DNA of 64,000 bases. Source: an uncultured Oscillospiraceae bacterium (GTDB lineage Bacteria; Bacillota; Clostridia; Oscillospirales; Oscillospiraceae). The notes under the pieces were generated by a model that saw only the letters and a list, made by a program, of their open reading frames with translations, did no database searches and had not been told where the DNA came from. The translations under genes and the position numbers were made by a program. The stretch lies in NCBI GenBank assembly GCA_944385095.1, contig CALWVS010000010.1:1-64000 (forward strand), written 5' to 3'. Positions 56,572 through 64,000 of the stretch are shown here, piece after piece (the first letter of the stretch is position 1; every line of letters begins with the position of its first letter).

Positions 56572-56582
56572 GTTGTAGATAA

Positions 56583-56613
56583 CACCATTCACGCACGAAA
56601 AACCACCGTTCAC
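56583..56613 (+). promoter_or_regulatory. LytTR-type direct repeat (21-bp period)
   Basis: CACCATTCAC (56583-56592) and CACCGTTCAC (56604-56613) differ at one base and start exactly 21 bases apart, two helical turns. That is the spacing used by ComE/AgrA-class regulators. It lies 12 bases after the kinase stop and 110 bases before the FlxA-like gene. The promoter beyond it has no good -35 (TTTTCA, then TATGTC), as expected for an activated promoter. Confidence 0.7.
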
Positions 56614-56657
56614 GTCAATTTGCTTTTCATCCAAAGAAATATTCCGATATGTCTTAT

Positions 56658-56671
56658 GTAGACTTTGGGAA
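56658..56671 (+). repeat. Left copy of a 14-bp inverted repeat flanking the FlxA-like gene
   Basis: GTAGACTTTGGGAA, with its exact reverse complement at 57143-57156. The pair brackets the FlxA-like gene. It could close the transcript into a long-range stem or mark a past insertion. No transposase is seen. Confidence 0.6.
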
Positions 56672-56722
56672 ATATGTTATATGGGATATGGTGAAACAAC
56701 CAAAGTATAAGGAGGGAGTTGT

Positions 56723-57124
56723 ATGTCTTTACAAATACGACCAGGGTATACCAACCCATTGACTGCGATGACCCATACAAAACAAATACATCCATCCCTT
56801 GGAAAGCACGATTCTGTTGATAAAACAGCAGAGTTACAAACAAAACAGCAACAACTGCAAAATACACTGCTTCTCATAAAATCAACAGGTACAGATGGTG
56901 GAGCCTCTAGTGTAGAACAACAAAAAACATTGCAGGCTGAGTTAGAAGAAGTATCCAAAGAACTCCAGTCAGTGAAAAATGATATTTCACAAAATTCATC
57001 TGCCACAAAGCTCAGAATGGATACTTATGAAAAAAGAGTAGAAGAACTGTCCTCTGGTATCTATCAGGTGCAACGTGAGAAGAACTCTAACTACCATATT
57101 TCCTTTCTTCCATACAAGGAATAA
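56723..57124 (+). CDS. FlxA-like small coiled-coil protein
   Basis: The 133-residue soluble protein has a disordered start (MSLQIRPGYTNPL). Two amphipathic helices follow, LQTKQQQLQNTLLLIKSTG and VEQQKTLQAELEEVSKELQ, separated by a short loop, resembling FlxA-like coiled-coil hairpins. Function is unknown. AGGAGGGAG precedes the ATG. It is the first gene after the LytTR repeats and is the likely primary target of the two-component system. Confidence 0.65.
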   Translation: MSLQIRPGYTNPLTAMTHTKQIHPSLGKHDSVDKTAELQTKQQQLQNTLLLIKSTGTDGGASSVEQQKTLQAELEEVSKELQSVKNDISQNSSATKLRMDTYEKRVEELSSGIYQVQREKNSNYHISFLPYKE

Positions 57125-57142
57125 ACTTACATAAATGTGAGA

Positions 57143-57156
57143 TTCCCAAAGTCTAC
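57143..57156 (-). repeat. Right copy of the 14-bp inverted repeat
   Basis: Exact reverse complement of 56658-56671, 18 bases after the FlxA-like stop. CCGATAT and TATGTCT elements occur near both copies, hinting at similar promoter or processing signals ahead of the two genes. Confidence 0.6.
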
Positions 57157-57273
57157 CCTCTTACTATTTTCCAAAATCATCCGATATTCTATATGTCTGT
57201 GGTTTATATATAGAAACAACAAAAAAACTAGTAGAAAATCATGGCACAAAATCGAGCCTGAGGGGGAATCTCA

Positions 57274-58216
57274 ATGTATGTTGGTCAGTTTGGTTCTAAT
57301 ACTTGGTTCAAAAATAGCTGGCTGAATGGTACAGGTTTTTCATCCAATCGCACAGATAGGCTGCACACTCTTTCTATGGAGCGGGGCATGCAACAATCCA
57401 AAACAACAAATGGACATCCGTTTTGATAATGCGGAACGGTTTGAAACCAAGGTAGACGATCTTGCCTCCCGTTATGCAGTTTTGAAAGACCGTATCCAAA
57501 CCCAGTACACGGGTGAAAAACTGGAACAGGAAATGCAAACATTAGACACTCTATACACCCAAGCCAAAGAGGAACTGGCAAATTCCTATGCCAAAAACAT
57601 TGGTGGCTTTTATGAGGGAATGGGGCAATCTGGTATAGCTGAGGGTATGAAGGAAAGTGTGCTATCAGCCATCGACAACAAAGCAAATGAATATAGTTCC
57701 TATCTTGCAGAAAATGACATTTATGCAGACATAACTGACCCCAGCAAGCAGTGGCTTAAGCAGGATGATGGCTATATGGCAGCTAAGCTGAGGGAAACTG
57801 TAGCTGTATCATCAATGGATACACCTACTACACAAACCAACAACCCACAGACCCTGTACAGTGCAAATGATTTGTCTTTTTCCGCTGCCTATGCAAAGGA
57901 GCTTTCTGAGCAAATAGAAAAACCGGAGTGGGATACCTATAAAATCAAGGAGAATGACGCTAATTTGGGCAAATATCTTGCCCAACAATATCAGTCTCTT
58001 ACCAATGAACTGCAACATGCAGATATCAGCAACCAACTGTCTACTCTATTAAAAGACTCCTTTGAACCATTCATGGAGCAATTTTTGGATGCGTTGGACG
58101 CAAAAATCGACCAGAACCGAGAACGGGTTGCCAATAAACCTTGGCAGTCTGGGTTGATTCGCACCCAATCTATCAATCGGGAAGAAGTATACCGTGTGTT
58201 TAGAATGTTTCAGTAG
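57274..58216 (+). pseudogene. Hypothetical helical protein interrupted by a one-base frameshift
   Basis: From an ATG with AGGGGG 8 bases ahead the frame reads MYVGQFGSNTWFKNSWLNG and continues to MERGMQQSKTTNGHPF, then stops (TGA at 57424). The downstream frame continues as DNAERFETKVDDLASRYAVL and on to the stop at 58216. Removing one T from the T4 run at 57421-57424 joins them into a ~313-residue protein. The product is largely helical with no signal peptide or known domain. It may be expressed from ATG 57410 as a 5'-shortened form. The gene follows the FlxA-like gene and may belong to the same regulon. Confidence 0.6.
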
Positions 58217-58230
58217 ATAGTCACAATACA

Positions 58231-58276
58231 AAAAAGCAGAAATATGCCCCAACCGTGGACATGCTTCTGCTTTTCT
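58231..58276 (+). terminator. Terminator after the 58-kb gene
   Basis: AAAAGCAGAA (58232-58241) pairs with TTCTGCTTTT (58265-58274) around a partly paired loop. T-rich on both strands, it may serve the converging minus-strand gene too. Confidence 0.75.
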
Positions 58277-58339
58277 CTCTCTTGAAAAACATCTCATTAC
58301 TATTTTACAATATCGAGTCACCAACCTTTTATGTATTGC

Positions 58340-59104
58340 TCAAATCTCACGTGGTTGATAAATACCAGCTTCTGCTTGTCTTTCTATTTCATCGCAAAGC
58401 TCACTACGAATCAAGGACTCTTCTTCTGAAATGAATGTCCAAGCCTTTTTCTTTGCACCCGGAAACTCAAACATATCTACAAAAAAATCAACCAAATTTT
58501 CCGCAAAAATTCCTGAAATCCCTGCATCTCTATAGTAATAATAAACTTTATCGTCTCTACCTAAAAACAACATCAGATCCCAATAACCAATAGGGTCTTT
58601 TGTTCCCCAATAATACTCTAAACTCTCAGCTTGACACTCGAAATCATTATAAAAATATAGAAGAACACCAATCATAATCATCCTAACATTATATTGTATG
58701 CTCATGATTTCCGACTCGTAAAAATCTTCACACCATTCATATGGACTGAAGTCAAGACTAGCTCCCAGCCCACCATAACGAATGGGAATCTTAATTTTGT
58801 AAAATTGTTTTATGAATTCTTCTCCATTTTTAGGAAATACAAATTGCTTTTCTTTCATTTTTCTGATGGCTTCACTAGCCTCTCTCCACTCTTCTCCTAC
58901 ACACCTCCAGTCTCGAGTTCTGACAGTGTCGTTAGTCTCCATTCGTTCTTTTCCTGTCCAGCCCCAATGGCACAATGCAAACTCTACTCTTTCTGTATTT
59001 TCACAGTCACACTCTCCTAACTTCTTATAAAGTTGGTATGCTTTCTCTTGTTCCCCTAAATAGCCAATTTTCTCGGAAATCGCTTTCCATCTCTCTTCTG
59101 TCAT
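58340..59104 (-). CDS. Hypothetical protein (254 aa), immunity-array member
   Basis: Not recognised. The acidic, aromatic-rich soluble protein has a helical N-terminus (EEWREASEAIRKMKEKQFVF), a central IRYGGLGASLDFSPYEWCEDF segment and a GYWDLMLFLGRDDKVYYYYR strand pair. The layout vaguely recalls SUKH/SMI1-type proteins, but no diagnostic motif is present. It is the first of six small minus-strand genes (with one on the plus strand) between two terminators. Confidence 0.6.
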   Translation of the reverse strand: MTEERWKAISEKIGYLGEQEKAYQLYKKLGECDCENTERVEFALCHWGWTGKERMETNDTVRTRDWRCVGEEWREASEAIRKMKEKQFVFPKNGEEFIKQFYKIKIPIRYGGLGASLDFSPYEWCEDFYESEIMSIQYNVRMIMIGVLLYFYNDFECQAESLEYYWGTKDPIGYWDLMLFLGRDDKVYYYYRDAGISGIFAENLVDFFVDMFEFPGAKKKAWTFISEEESLIRSELCDEIERQAEAGIYQPREI

Positions 59105-59166
59105 GTAAGAACACCCTATTTCAAAATGATTTTATCAACCAACATCATTTTATATGCGCTGTCTTT

Positions 59167-59718
59167 TTAAAGAATCACTTCTGTGACTTCATAAATAATA
59201 AAATCCCCCGGCTCTAAATAATATTCACTCTTCAAATAAAGTAATTGATTTCTTATTTCCTTGAATTGATTTGCTTCTTCATAAGTGTCAAATAATCCAT
59301 TTTTGTTCAATCTGATTGTTTTGAATGACTCAATTCTACCAGATATAATGTCGTTTAGTATACTAGAATAATAACTGCCCCCAGAATATGCAAAATCATA
59401 CCCTAATTTCACTCCCTTTTTCCTAAGTCTTCGGTTTTTCATAATAGGAAATCTTCTACATGTGGAGCACCCTAATATCCTAAACTCTATTCCCAATTTT
59501 GTGGATTCCTTTACATATTTCTCTATATATGATTCATCTGTACAACAATCCACATAGTCTTGGTTTGCCCATACCTTGTTGATATACTCATCATAAAACA
59601 TCTCAAAAAAGCGGTCGCTACTACAATGATTCAAATACCAATTATCCCCATCTACTCCCTGATAAAGATTGTTTATCTTTCTCTGTATGATGTAACCATT
59701 GTCATTCAACTGATTCAA
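59167..59718 (-). CDS. Hypothetical protein (183 aa), immunity-array member
   Basis: Not recognised. The N-terminal half is rich in Y/D/N (NNLYQGVDGDNWYLNHCSSD). A CSTCRRFP segment and a basic patch (KNRRLRKKGVKLGYDFAYSGGSYY, shown in part as NRRLRKKGVKLGYDFA) follow. It is AT-richer than the flanking genes, suggesting later acquisition. Soluble, no signal peptide. Confidence 0.55.
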   Translation of the reverse strand: MNQLNDNGYIIQRKINNLYQGVDGDNWYLNHCSSDRFFEMFYDEYINKVWANQDYVDCCTDESYIEKYVKESTKLGIEFRILGCSTCRRFPIMKNRRLRKKGVKLGYDFAYSGGSYYSSILNDIISGRIESFKTIRLNKNGLFDTYEEANQFKEIRNQLLYLKSEYYLEPGDFIIYEVTEVIL

Positions 59719-59927
59719 CCTATTTGCCCCCTACAAATCAAGCAAAGAATCTACTGCTCCCTCTTATGGACATACCAAAACGCAAAGAGAAAACTATATT
59801 CTATTCTTTATAAAACATAAAAACAGGATTGAAGAAATACACAAAACTTGTTATCATAAAATAGACAAATGTTCTGCTTCTTTTCAGCAAACAAGTCTTA
59901 AAAATTATGAATTGGCAGGTGGATGGA

Positions 59928-60272
59928 ATGCTTGACTTACTCAACCAATTAAGCAAGATTGATTATGAAAATTTGGATATAGATGAACTTTTGGAACAAA
60001 GAGAATGTAATCCGTTTGATTGTGAATGGATGCGAGTTTATCAGGCTATCGAAGCATTAAAAGTCAATCAAGAAGTTGATGATACCACCGAAATACGTGA
60101 AAAAGCATTTATGATTGTTTATGAACAATCTGGTTCTGATGAACTGGCAGGATATGTTTCTGACGATTTTGGGTTAATTGCTGATAGTAAATCTCTGCAT
60201 TATTCTGACAAGTGGCTAACAAAGTTGATTGTCTGCTACCAAAAAAACACCATTCCATGTGGAGAACTTTAA
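59928..60272 (+). CDS. Small hypothetical protein (~114 aa)
   Basis: Not recognised. The acidic helical protein reads MLDLLNQLSKIDYENLDIDE and later FMIVYEQSGSDELAGYVSDD. An in-frame ATG 7 codons earlier lacks a ribosome-binding site, while AGGTGG precedes the chosen ATG. It is the only plus-strand member of the array. The repeat-of-helices style is like some immunity proteins. Confidence 0.55.
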   Translation: MLDLLNQLSKIDYENLDIDELLEQRECNPFDCEWMRVYQAIEALKVNQEVDDTTEIREKAFMIVYEQSGSDELAGYVSDDFGLIADSKSLHYSDKWLTKLIVCYQKNTIPCGEL

Positions 60273-60335
60273 ACATTTTGTTGTAGATTTTCTAAGATGC
60301 ACTTGAGTAATACTGTACCCTGATTTCCCTGATGA

Positions 60336-60665
60336 TTATCCTTCACAGTCCTCTATTATGAAGTACGAATTTAGTTTCAAAAAAGTGTCATCGTCATTTT
60401 GACTTGTGCAGATTTGAATGAGTTCTTTTATCTTTTCCTCTATCATAGATTCACTGTAATATTTTGTAATCATCCAACCCCGATTCAGCATAACACCTTC
60501 TCCCATAAATTCCTCACAAAGTCTCTTGAGACTAATCACATAAAAACGATAGACTTCATACTCATATGGTTTCTGTTCGGGTCCAATGAATGCCTGAACA
60601 GACAAGAAAAAATCCTCATCACTTTTATAATCTTTTTGAAGTATATTGATTGTTTTTAATTCCAT
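60336..60665 (-). CDS. Imm8-like immunity protein
   Basis: The 109-residue protein follows the Imm8 pattern: a short leading strand, DEDFFLSVQAFIGPEQKPYEY, the FYVISLKRLCEEF segment, MLNRGWMITKYYS and a final helix with IEEKIKELIQIC. Imm8 proteins neutralise toxins of polymorphic secretion systems. No partner toxin lies in the window. The family call is by pattern from memory. Confidence 0.55.
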   Translation of the reverse strand: MELKTINILQKDYKSDEDFFLSVQAFIGPEQKPYEYEVYRFYVISLKRLCEEFMGEGVMLNRGWMITKYYSESMIEEKIKELIQICTSQNDDDTFLKLNSYFIIEDCEG

Positions 60666-60688
60666 AACTGTCGTCCTTTTCTCTTTGA

Positions 60689-60970
60689 TTATGTATGTTT
60701 CAAATACTCAGCACAGACGTCATGTAGCTCTATCCCTTGTCTTAAAGAAACATTTCTGTTCTCCTCTATGATTTTAAATTTGAGGTCATCTTTAACATAT
60801 CCATCTAATAACTCCATGATACAACATGCCATCTCATAGGTTACATCATAGAGCAGTTCTTCCATATTTTGTTGCTGATTCATATTGAGAAGTGAACATA
60901 CGCACACTTCTTTCTGTTTCTGACTCAATAGACGGAAAAATTCCATCTGTACCTCATTTAAAATTTCCAT
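60689..60970 (-). CDS. Small hypothetical helical protein (93 aa)
   Basis: Not recognised. It is all-helical with a QQQNMEELLYDVTYEMACCI stretch and a cysteine-rich centre. It begins ~60 bases after the next array gene and ends 24 bases before the Imm8-like start, so the two are probably co-transcribed. Confidence 0.55.
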   Translation of the reverse strand: MEILNEVQMEFFRLLSQKQKEVCVCSLLNMNQQQNMEELLYDVTYEMACCIMELLDGYVKDDLKFKIIEENRNVSLRQGIELHDVCAEYLKHT

Positions 60971-61033
60971 AAAGCATTTTCCCCTTCCCTCTTATTTTGT
61001 TCAATTTTATAAATTTACAAATCAATGAAAAGA

Positions 61034-61531
61034 TTAGAGTTGACACGCCCAGTCAATCCCTGGATAAAGTTCCCCAGTGTGAATAAAATATTCCACCGCC
61101 TTTACACCAGCTTCCATGTCTGTGATTGCCTCTACTTTTGGAATTGGGGATTGTCCACCACTTTCCAATGTTGTCCAAACAGTTCTATCAGAATAATTGA
61201 ATTTCTCGATTTCTTCAGAAGTGCTTTCATAATCTGCATTGTAAGTATAATAGTTTTGAAATTCTCCCTCTCGGTCAAAGGAGCAGCCAATAGACAGCCA
61301 TTCCCCATCTGAGAGCACCTCCATAAAGTCACATTCTCCATTGGGGTCTAAATAGAGATAAATACTGATCCCCTTTGGAATTTCTCTCAGTATAGTTTCA
61401 ATCAGTTCTGGTGTGATATGGTCTTCCTCATAGATATCGCCACTGGGATAATATTCAATATACTTCACTGCCACTGTATTTGTATCAAATGTTGGCATAC
61501 TCTCTTTCTTTACAATGATTTTTTTATCCAT
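61034..61531 (-). CDS. Imm1-like or related immunity protein (165 aa)
   Basis: The acidic protein has strands around YIEYYPSGDIYEEDHIT and ISIYLYLDPNGECDFMEVLS, and ends SPIPKVEAITDMEAGVKAVE plus a short helix and PGIDWACQL. The end pattern (proline-rich strand then EAGVKAVEYFI helix) is seen in Imm1-type immunity proteins and related DUFs. The exact family is uncertain. It is soluble and likely binds a toxin domain not encoded here. Confidence 0.55.
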   Translation of the reverse strand: MDKKIIVKKESMPTFDTNTVAVKYIEYYPSGDIYEEDHITPELIETILREIPKGISIYLYLDPNGECDFMEVLSDGEWLSIGCSFDREGEFQNYYTYNADYESTSEEIEKFNYSDRTVWTTLESGGQSPIPKVEAITDMEAGVKAVEYFIHTGELYPGIDWACQL

Positions 61532-61571
61532 GATGTGCTCCTTTCGGCTTCCCTAAAATTCTGATTTTTCT

Positions 61572-62107
61572 TTATTCATACACATAATCTTTGAAAAAAT
61601 CTGGTTGTTCTGGATCATCCAACCATAATTCAAACCATCCCAAAAAATCCTGACGTTGGCAACAGGGCTGGACACCCACATCTGTAAAATTCCAAACCTC
61701 TCCACGACAGTTTCCAGTTACAATCAGGTGATAAGAGTTGCCACAGCCAAAATCAATCAGCTCCATTTCACCTTGATAAACTTTGGTTTGCATCTCCTCC
61801 CAAATAACATCTGCATTGCGTTCATCATCCTCCCAAACCCAAACATCCTCTAGCATAAAAGGGTGAGATAAATCCCTCTGTTCCATCTGTTCCAATGGAT
61901 GTAGATGGAATCCACCGCAGTTACAGCCATTACCCACAGACTTCAAAAACATGCGATACGCCAGTGGCAACACAATCTTACAGTTTTTTCAAATGCTGCT
62001 ATGGTATCTTCTGAAATACATGCCCCCATTTTGACCTTTTTTTCAGCTATTTTTTTCTGAATACGGGCAATTACCTTCTCATACTCTTTTGGGTCATAAA
62101 TAGGCAT
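61572..62107 (-). pseudogene. SMI1/KNR4 (SUKH) family protein, frameshifted in an A-tract
   Basis: From an ATG with GGAGG at 62107 the frame reads MPIYDPKEYEKVIARIQKK and continues to ISEDTIAAFEKT, then goes out of phase. The rest follows in the other frame: KIVLPLAYRMFLKSVGNG, then HLHPLEQM and MELIDFGCGNSYHLIVTG, typical of SUKH immunity proteins. Adding one A to the A6 run near 61981-61986 (minus strand) joins them as FEKNCKIVLPLAYR, giving a ~178-residue protein. A slipped-strand change is the simplest cause. Confidence 0.75.
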
Positions 62108-62283
62108 ACAAATTCCTCCCATTTCTGTTCCGTTTACCGCTCCTTTGGTTTAGAAATCCCTTTTCTAGTGGCTGACTTACAAGTATACCGAACATTTGTT
62201 TATGTAATTCCATTATACTATGATTTGGATTTTTTTCAATCCTATTTTTGTTATACTGTATTGTAATAAAACAATATCACCTG

Positions 62284-62312
62284 TTGTTTTGAACAGAATT
62301 GTGTATTATAAT
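62284..62312 (+). promoter_or_regulatory. Promoter of the MATE exporter gene
   Basis: TTGTTT and perfect TATAAT with a 17-base spacer, ~28 bases of leader before the ATG. Confidence 0.75.
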
Positions 62313-62347
62313 GGTGTGTCGCTTATGGAAAAGGAGGAAAACCTTGA

Positions 62348-63718
62348 ATGACACAGCAAAAGAACGATTTTTCTCAGGGAAACATCCCAAAAACGATTAT
62401 GACTTTGGCAGCTCCTATGACTTTGGCACAACTGATCAATGTATTGTACAGTGTGGTAGACCGAATGTATTTAGGACGGTTGCCGGGTCATCTGGCTCTC
62501 ACAGGTCTGGGGCTTACCATGCCCATTATCTCTATTCTGATGGGTTTTGCCAACCTCTGTGGTATGGGTGGTGCTCCTTTGTGCTCTATTTATCGTGGCA
62601 GGGGGGAAACGGAGGAAGCGGAGTATGTGATGGGAAACTCCTTCACACTGCTTCTTATTTTGGGTACTTTGGTCACGTTAGTCTGTATGTTTGTAAAGAA
62701 ACCTTTGCTTTATCTTTTTGGTGCCAGTGATGCCACGTTTCCCTATGCTGATGCCTATCTCACTATCTATCTTATGGGTACACTGTTTGTTATGATTAGT
62801 TTGGGACTCAATCCCTTTATCAACTCACAGGGGTTTGCCAAAATTGGTATGATGACAGTTGGACTAGGTGCTGTGGTCAATATCATACTGGACCCCATTT
62901 TTATTTTTGTATTGAATCTGGGCGTTCGGGGTGCAGCTCTTGCCACCATTCTGGCTCAGGGATGTTCCGCAGTATGGGTGCTCCATTTTCTCACAGGAAA
63001 AGAAGCAATCCTGCGTCTGCGTCTCAGTCGGATGCGTTTGACCATACAACGTGTCAAAAAAATTCTCTCTCTTGGGTTGTCTGGATTTTTTGTCAATCTC
63101 ACCAACAGTTTGGTTCAGGTGGTATGCAACGCCACCCTTCAGTCTTGGGGTGGAGACCTCTATGTAGGAGTGATGACCATTGTCAATTCCATCCGTGAGG
63201 TGGTGTGTATGCCTCTCACTGGTGTAAGCAATGGTGCCCAGCCTGTACTGGGTTTCAACTATGGTGGAAAACTATATCATCGAGTTCGTCAGGGCATTCG
63301 TTTTTCTGCTTCTGTTGTCATCATTTACTCTTTTGTGGCTTGGATTGTAATTATGACATTCCCTGAGTTGTTCATCCGAATTTTCACCACAGAGGAGGAA
63401 CTTGTGAGAATTGGTGTGCCAGCTTTGCGCATGTATTTCTCTCTTTTTATGTTTATGTCTCTGCAAATGTCGGGGCAGTCTATTTTTACCGCCTTGGGGA
63501 GAGCCAAAAATGCGATTTTCTTTTCACTCCTTCGCAAAGCATTGATCAATGCACCTCTCACTTTGCTCCTTCCTTATCTTTTTGATACCAACGGTGTATT
63601 TATTGCAGAAGCAATTTCTCAGTTTTTAGGTGGTCTCATCTGTTTCACCACCATGTATTTTGTGGTCTATCGACCAATGCAACAGTTGGAAACTGAAAAA
63701 ACAAATGTTACAGTGTAA
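62348..63718 (+). CDS. MATE family multidrug efflux transporter
   Basis: The 456-residue protein has twelve predicted helices in two six-helix halves. The family start reads NIPKTIMTLAAPMTLAQLINVLYSVVDRMYLGRL, seen in part as PMTLAQLINVLYSVVDRMYL. Further motifs are GMGGAPLCSIYRGRGETEEA near 73 and GVSNGAQPVLGFNYGGKLY near 295. It would exchange Na+ or H+ for drugs or metabolites at the cytoplasmic membrane. AAGGAGG lies 10 bases before the ATG. It stands alone between terminators. Confidence 0.94.
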   Translation: MTQQKNDFSQGNIPKTIMTLAAPMTLAQLINVLYSVVDRMYLGRLPGHLALTGLGLTMPIISILMGFANLCGMGGAPLCSIYRGRGETEEAEYVMGNSFTLLLILGTLVTLVCMFVKKPLLYLFGASDATFPYADAYLTIYLMGTLFVMISLGLNPFINSQGFAKIGMMTVGLGAVVNIILDPIFIFVLNLGVRGAALATILAQGCSAVWVLHFLTGKEAILRLRLSRMRLTIQRVKKILSLGLSGFFVNLTNSLVQVVCNATLQSWGGDLYVGVMTIVNSIREVVCMPLTGVSNGAQPVLGFNYGGKLYHRVRQGIRFSASVVIIYSFVAWIVIMTFPELFIRIFTTEEELVRIGVPALRMYFSLFMFMSLQMSGQSIFTALGRAKNAIFFSLLRKALINAPLTLLLPYLFDTNGVFIAEAISQFLGGLICFTTMYFVVYRPMQQLETEKTNVTV

Positions 63719-63728
63719 ACAGGCGAAA

Positions 63729-63769
63729 ATAGCCAGACAACGACAGTCATAAACTCGTTGTCTGGCTAT
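63729..63769 (+). terminator. Terminator after the MATE gene
   Basis: Perfect 15-bp stem ATAGCCAGACAACGA with an 11-base loop. The better T-tract is on the minus strand, so it serves both converging genes. Confidence 0.85.
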
Positions 63770-63783
63770 GTAACATTGGCATA

Positions 63784-64000
63784 TTACAAGTTTTCCACAG
63801 ATGACAGGCAGGTCACAGCCTTTTTCAACTCCATCAAATCCTTTTGGTCAGGATGGCTGAGTGCCTGGTCAAAGTTTTCCAGCATCATAGTGCGTTTGGG
63901 GCTGTCCTCCATGGTTGCATAGCGGTCCCGTACCACTTGTGGCATTTTACCTTGGCACATATAGGTCCCTACCACTTGCACACTGGAGGAGAGATATTCC
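63784..64000 (-). CDS. Flavodoxin-family protein, C-terminal part
   Basis: The frame is open through the right edge, so the apparent GTG start at 63981 is internal. The visible end reads VVGTYMCQGKMPQVVRDRY, then ENFDQALSHPDQKDLMELKK. This is the usual C-terminus of flavodoxin-family electron-transfer proteins of gut Firmicutes. The FMN-binding N-terminus lies outside the window. Confidence 0.75.
   Translation of the reverse strand, partial: EYLSSSVQVVGTYMCQGKMPQVVRDRYATMEDSPKRTMMLENFDQALSHPDQKDLMELKKAVTCLSSVENL

Overview
The window reads as chromosome from an endospore-forming, low-to-mid GC anaerobic Clostridium-class Firmicute, most like a gut Oscillospiraceae/Ruminococcaceae member. The evidence is a spoIIGA-sigE pair, a complete six-gene Rnf complex, the redox repressor Rex, SLH-domain surface proteins, a dockerin-bearing M60 mucinase-like peptidase and a raffinose-family sugar locus. 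The taxonomic placement is inferred from gene content only.

Left part (1-22 kb), mostly core genes. The 3' part of dnaG and rpoD (+ strand) end at a strong terminator. Facing them is rnfCDGEAB, preceded by a consensus promoter and an unusually long (~390 nt), structured leader. Next come rex overlapping an SLH-protein gene, then spoIIGA-sigE. A ~10 kb minus-strand unit follows: trmB-jetA-jetB-jetC-comEC-holA-rnmV. It runs from one clear promoter (about 21.98 kb) to one clear terminator (about 11.9 kb). The jetABC genes encode a MukBEF/Wadjet-type SMC complex, but the nuclease subunit JetD is absent. A tRNA-Pro gene diverges from this unit.

Middle part (22-45 kb), accessory genes. A bacteriocin-type ABC exporter sits next to a VanRS-like two-component pair that has been destroyed by an internal deletion plus a frameshift. 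A DUF4241-NADAR-CbrC-RtcB operon follows. A LysR regulator diverges from an acetyltransferase-hydrolase-CMD/cupin operon across a perfect 29-bp palindrome. The raffinose-family oligosaccharide locus has two divergent arms. The minus arm has an ABC importer, a GH36 alpha-galactosidase, an AraC regulator and a YesL-like protein. The plus arm has a P-loop kinase resembling the sucrose-kinase half of AgaSK and a GH13_18 phosphorylase. Together they would import raffinose-type sugars, remove galactose, phosphorylate sucrose and split it by phosphorolysis. A MarR-FUSC exporter pair has a 35-bp operator-like palindrome.

Right part (45-64 kb), surface proteins and small immunity-like genes. Two runs of small, non-homologous proteins (45.2-47.7 and 58.3-62.1 kb) look like orphan immunity arrays, and two of them carry frameshifts. 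Between them lie an SLH anchor protein, the large M60 peptidase with a dockerin, and a LytTR/GHKL two-component system. That system is followed by direct repeats spaced exactly 21 bp upstream of a FlxA-like coiled-coil gene and a second, frameshifted, gene. A MATE exporter and the C-terminus of a flavodoxin-family protein close the window. No rRNA, CRISPR array, integrase or insertion sequence was found.
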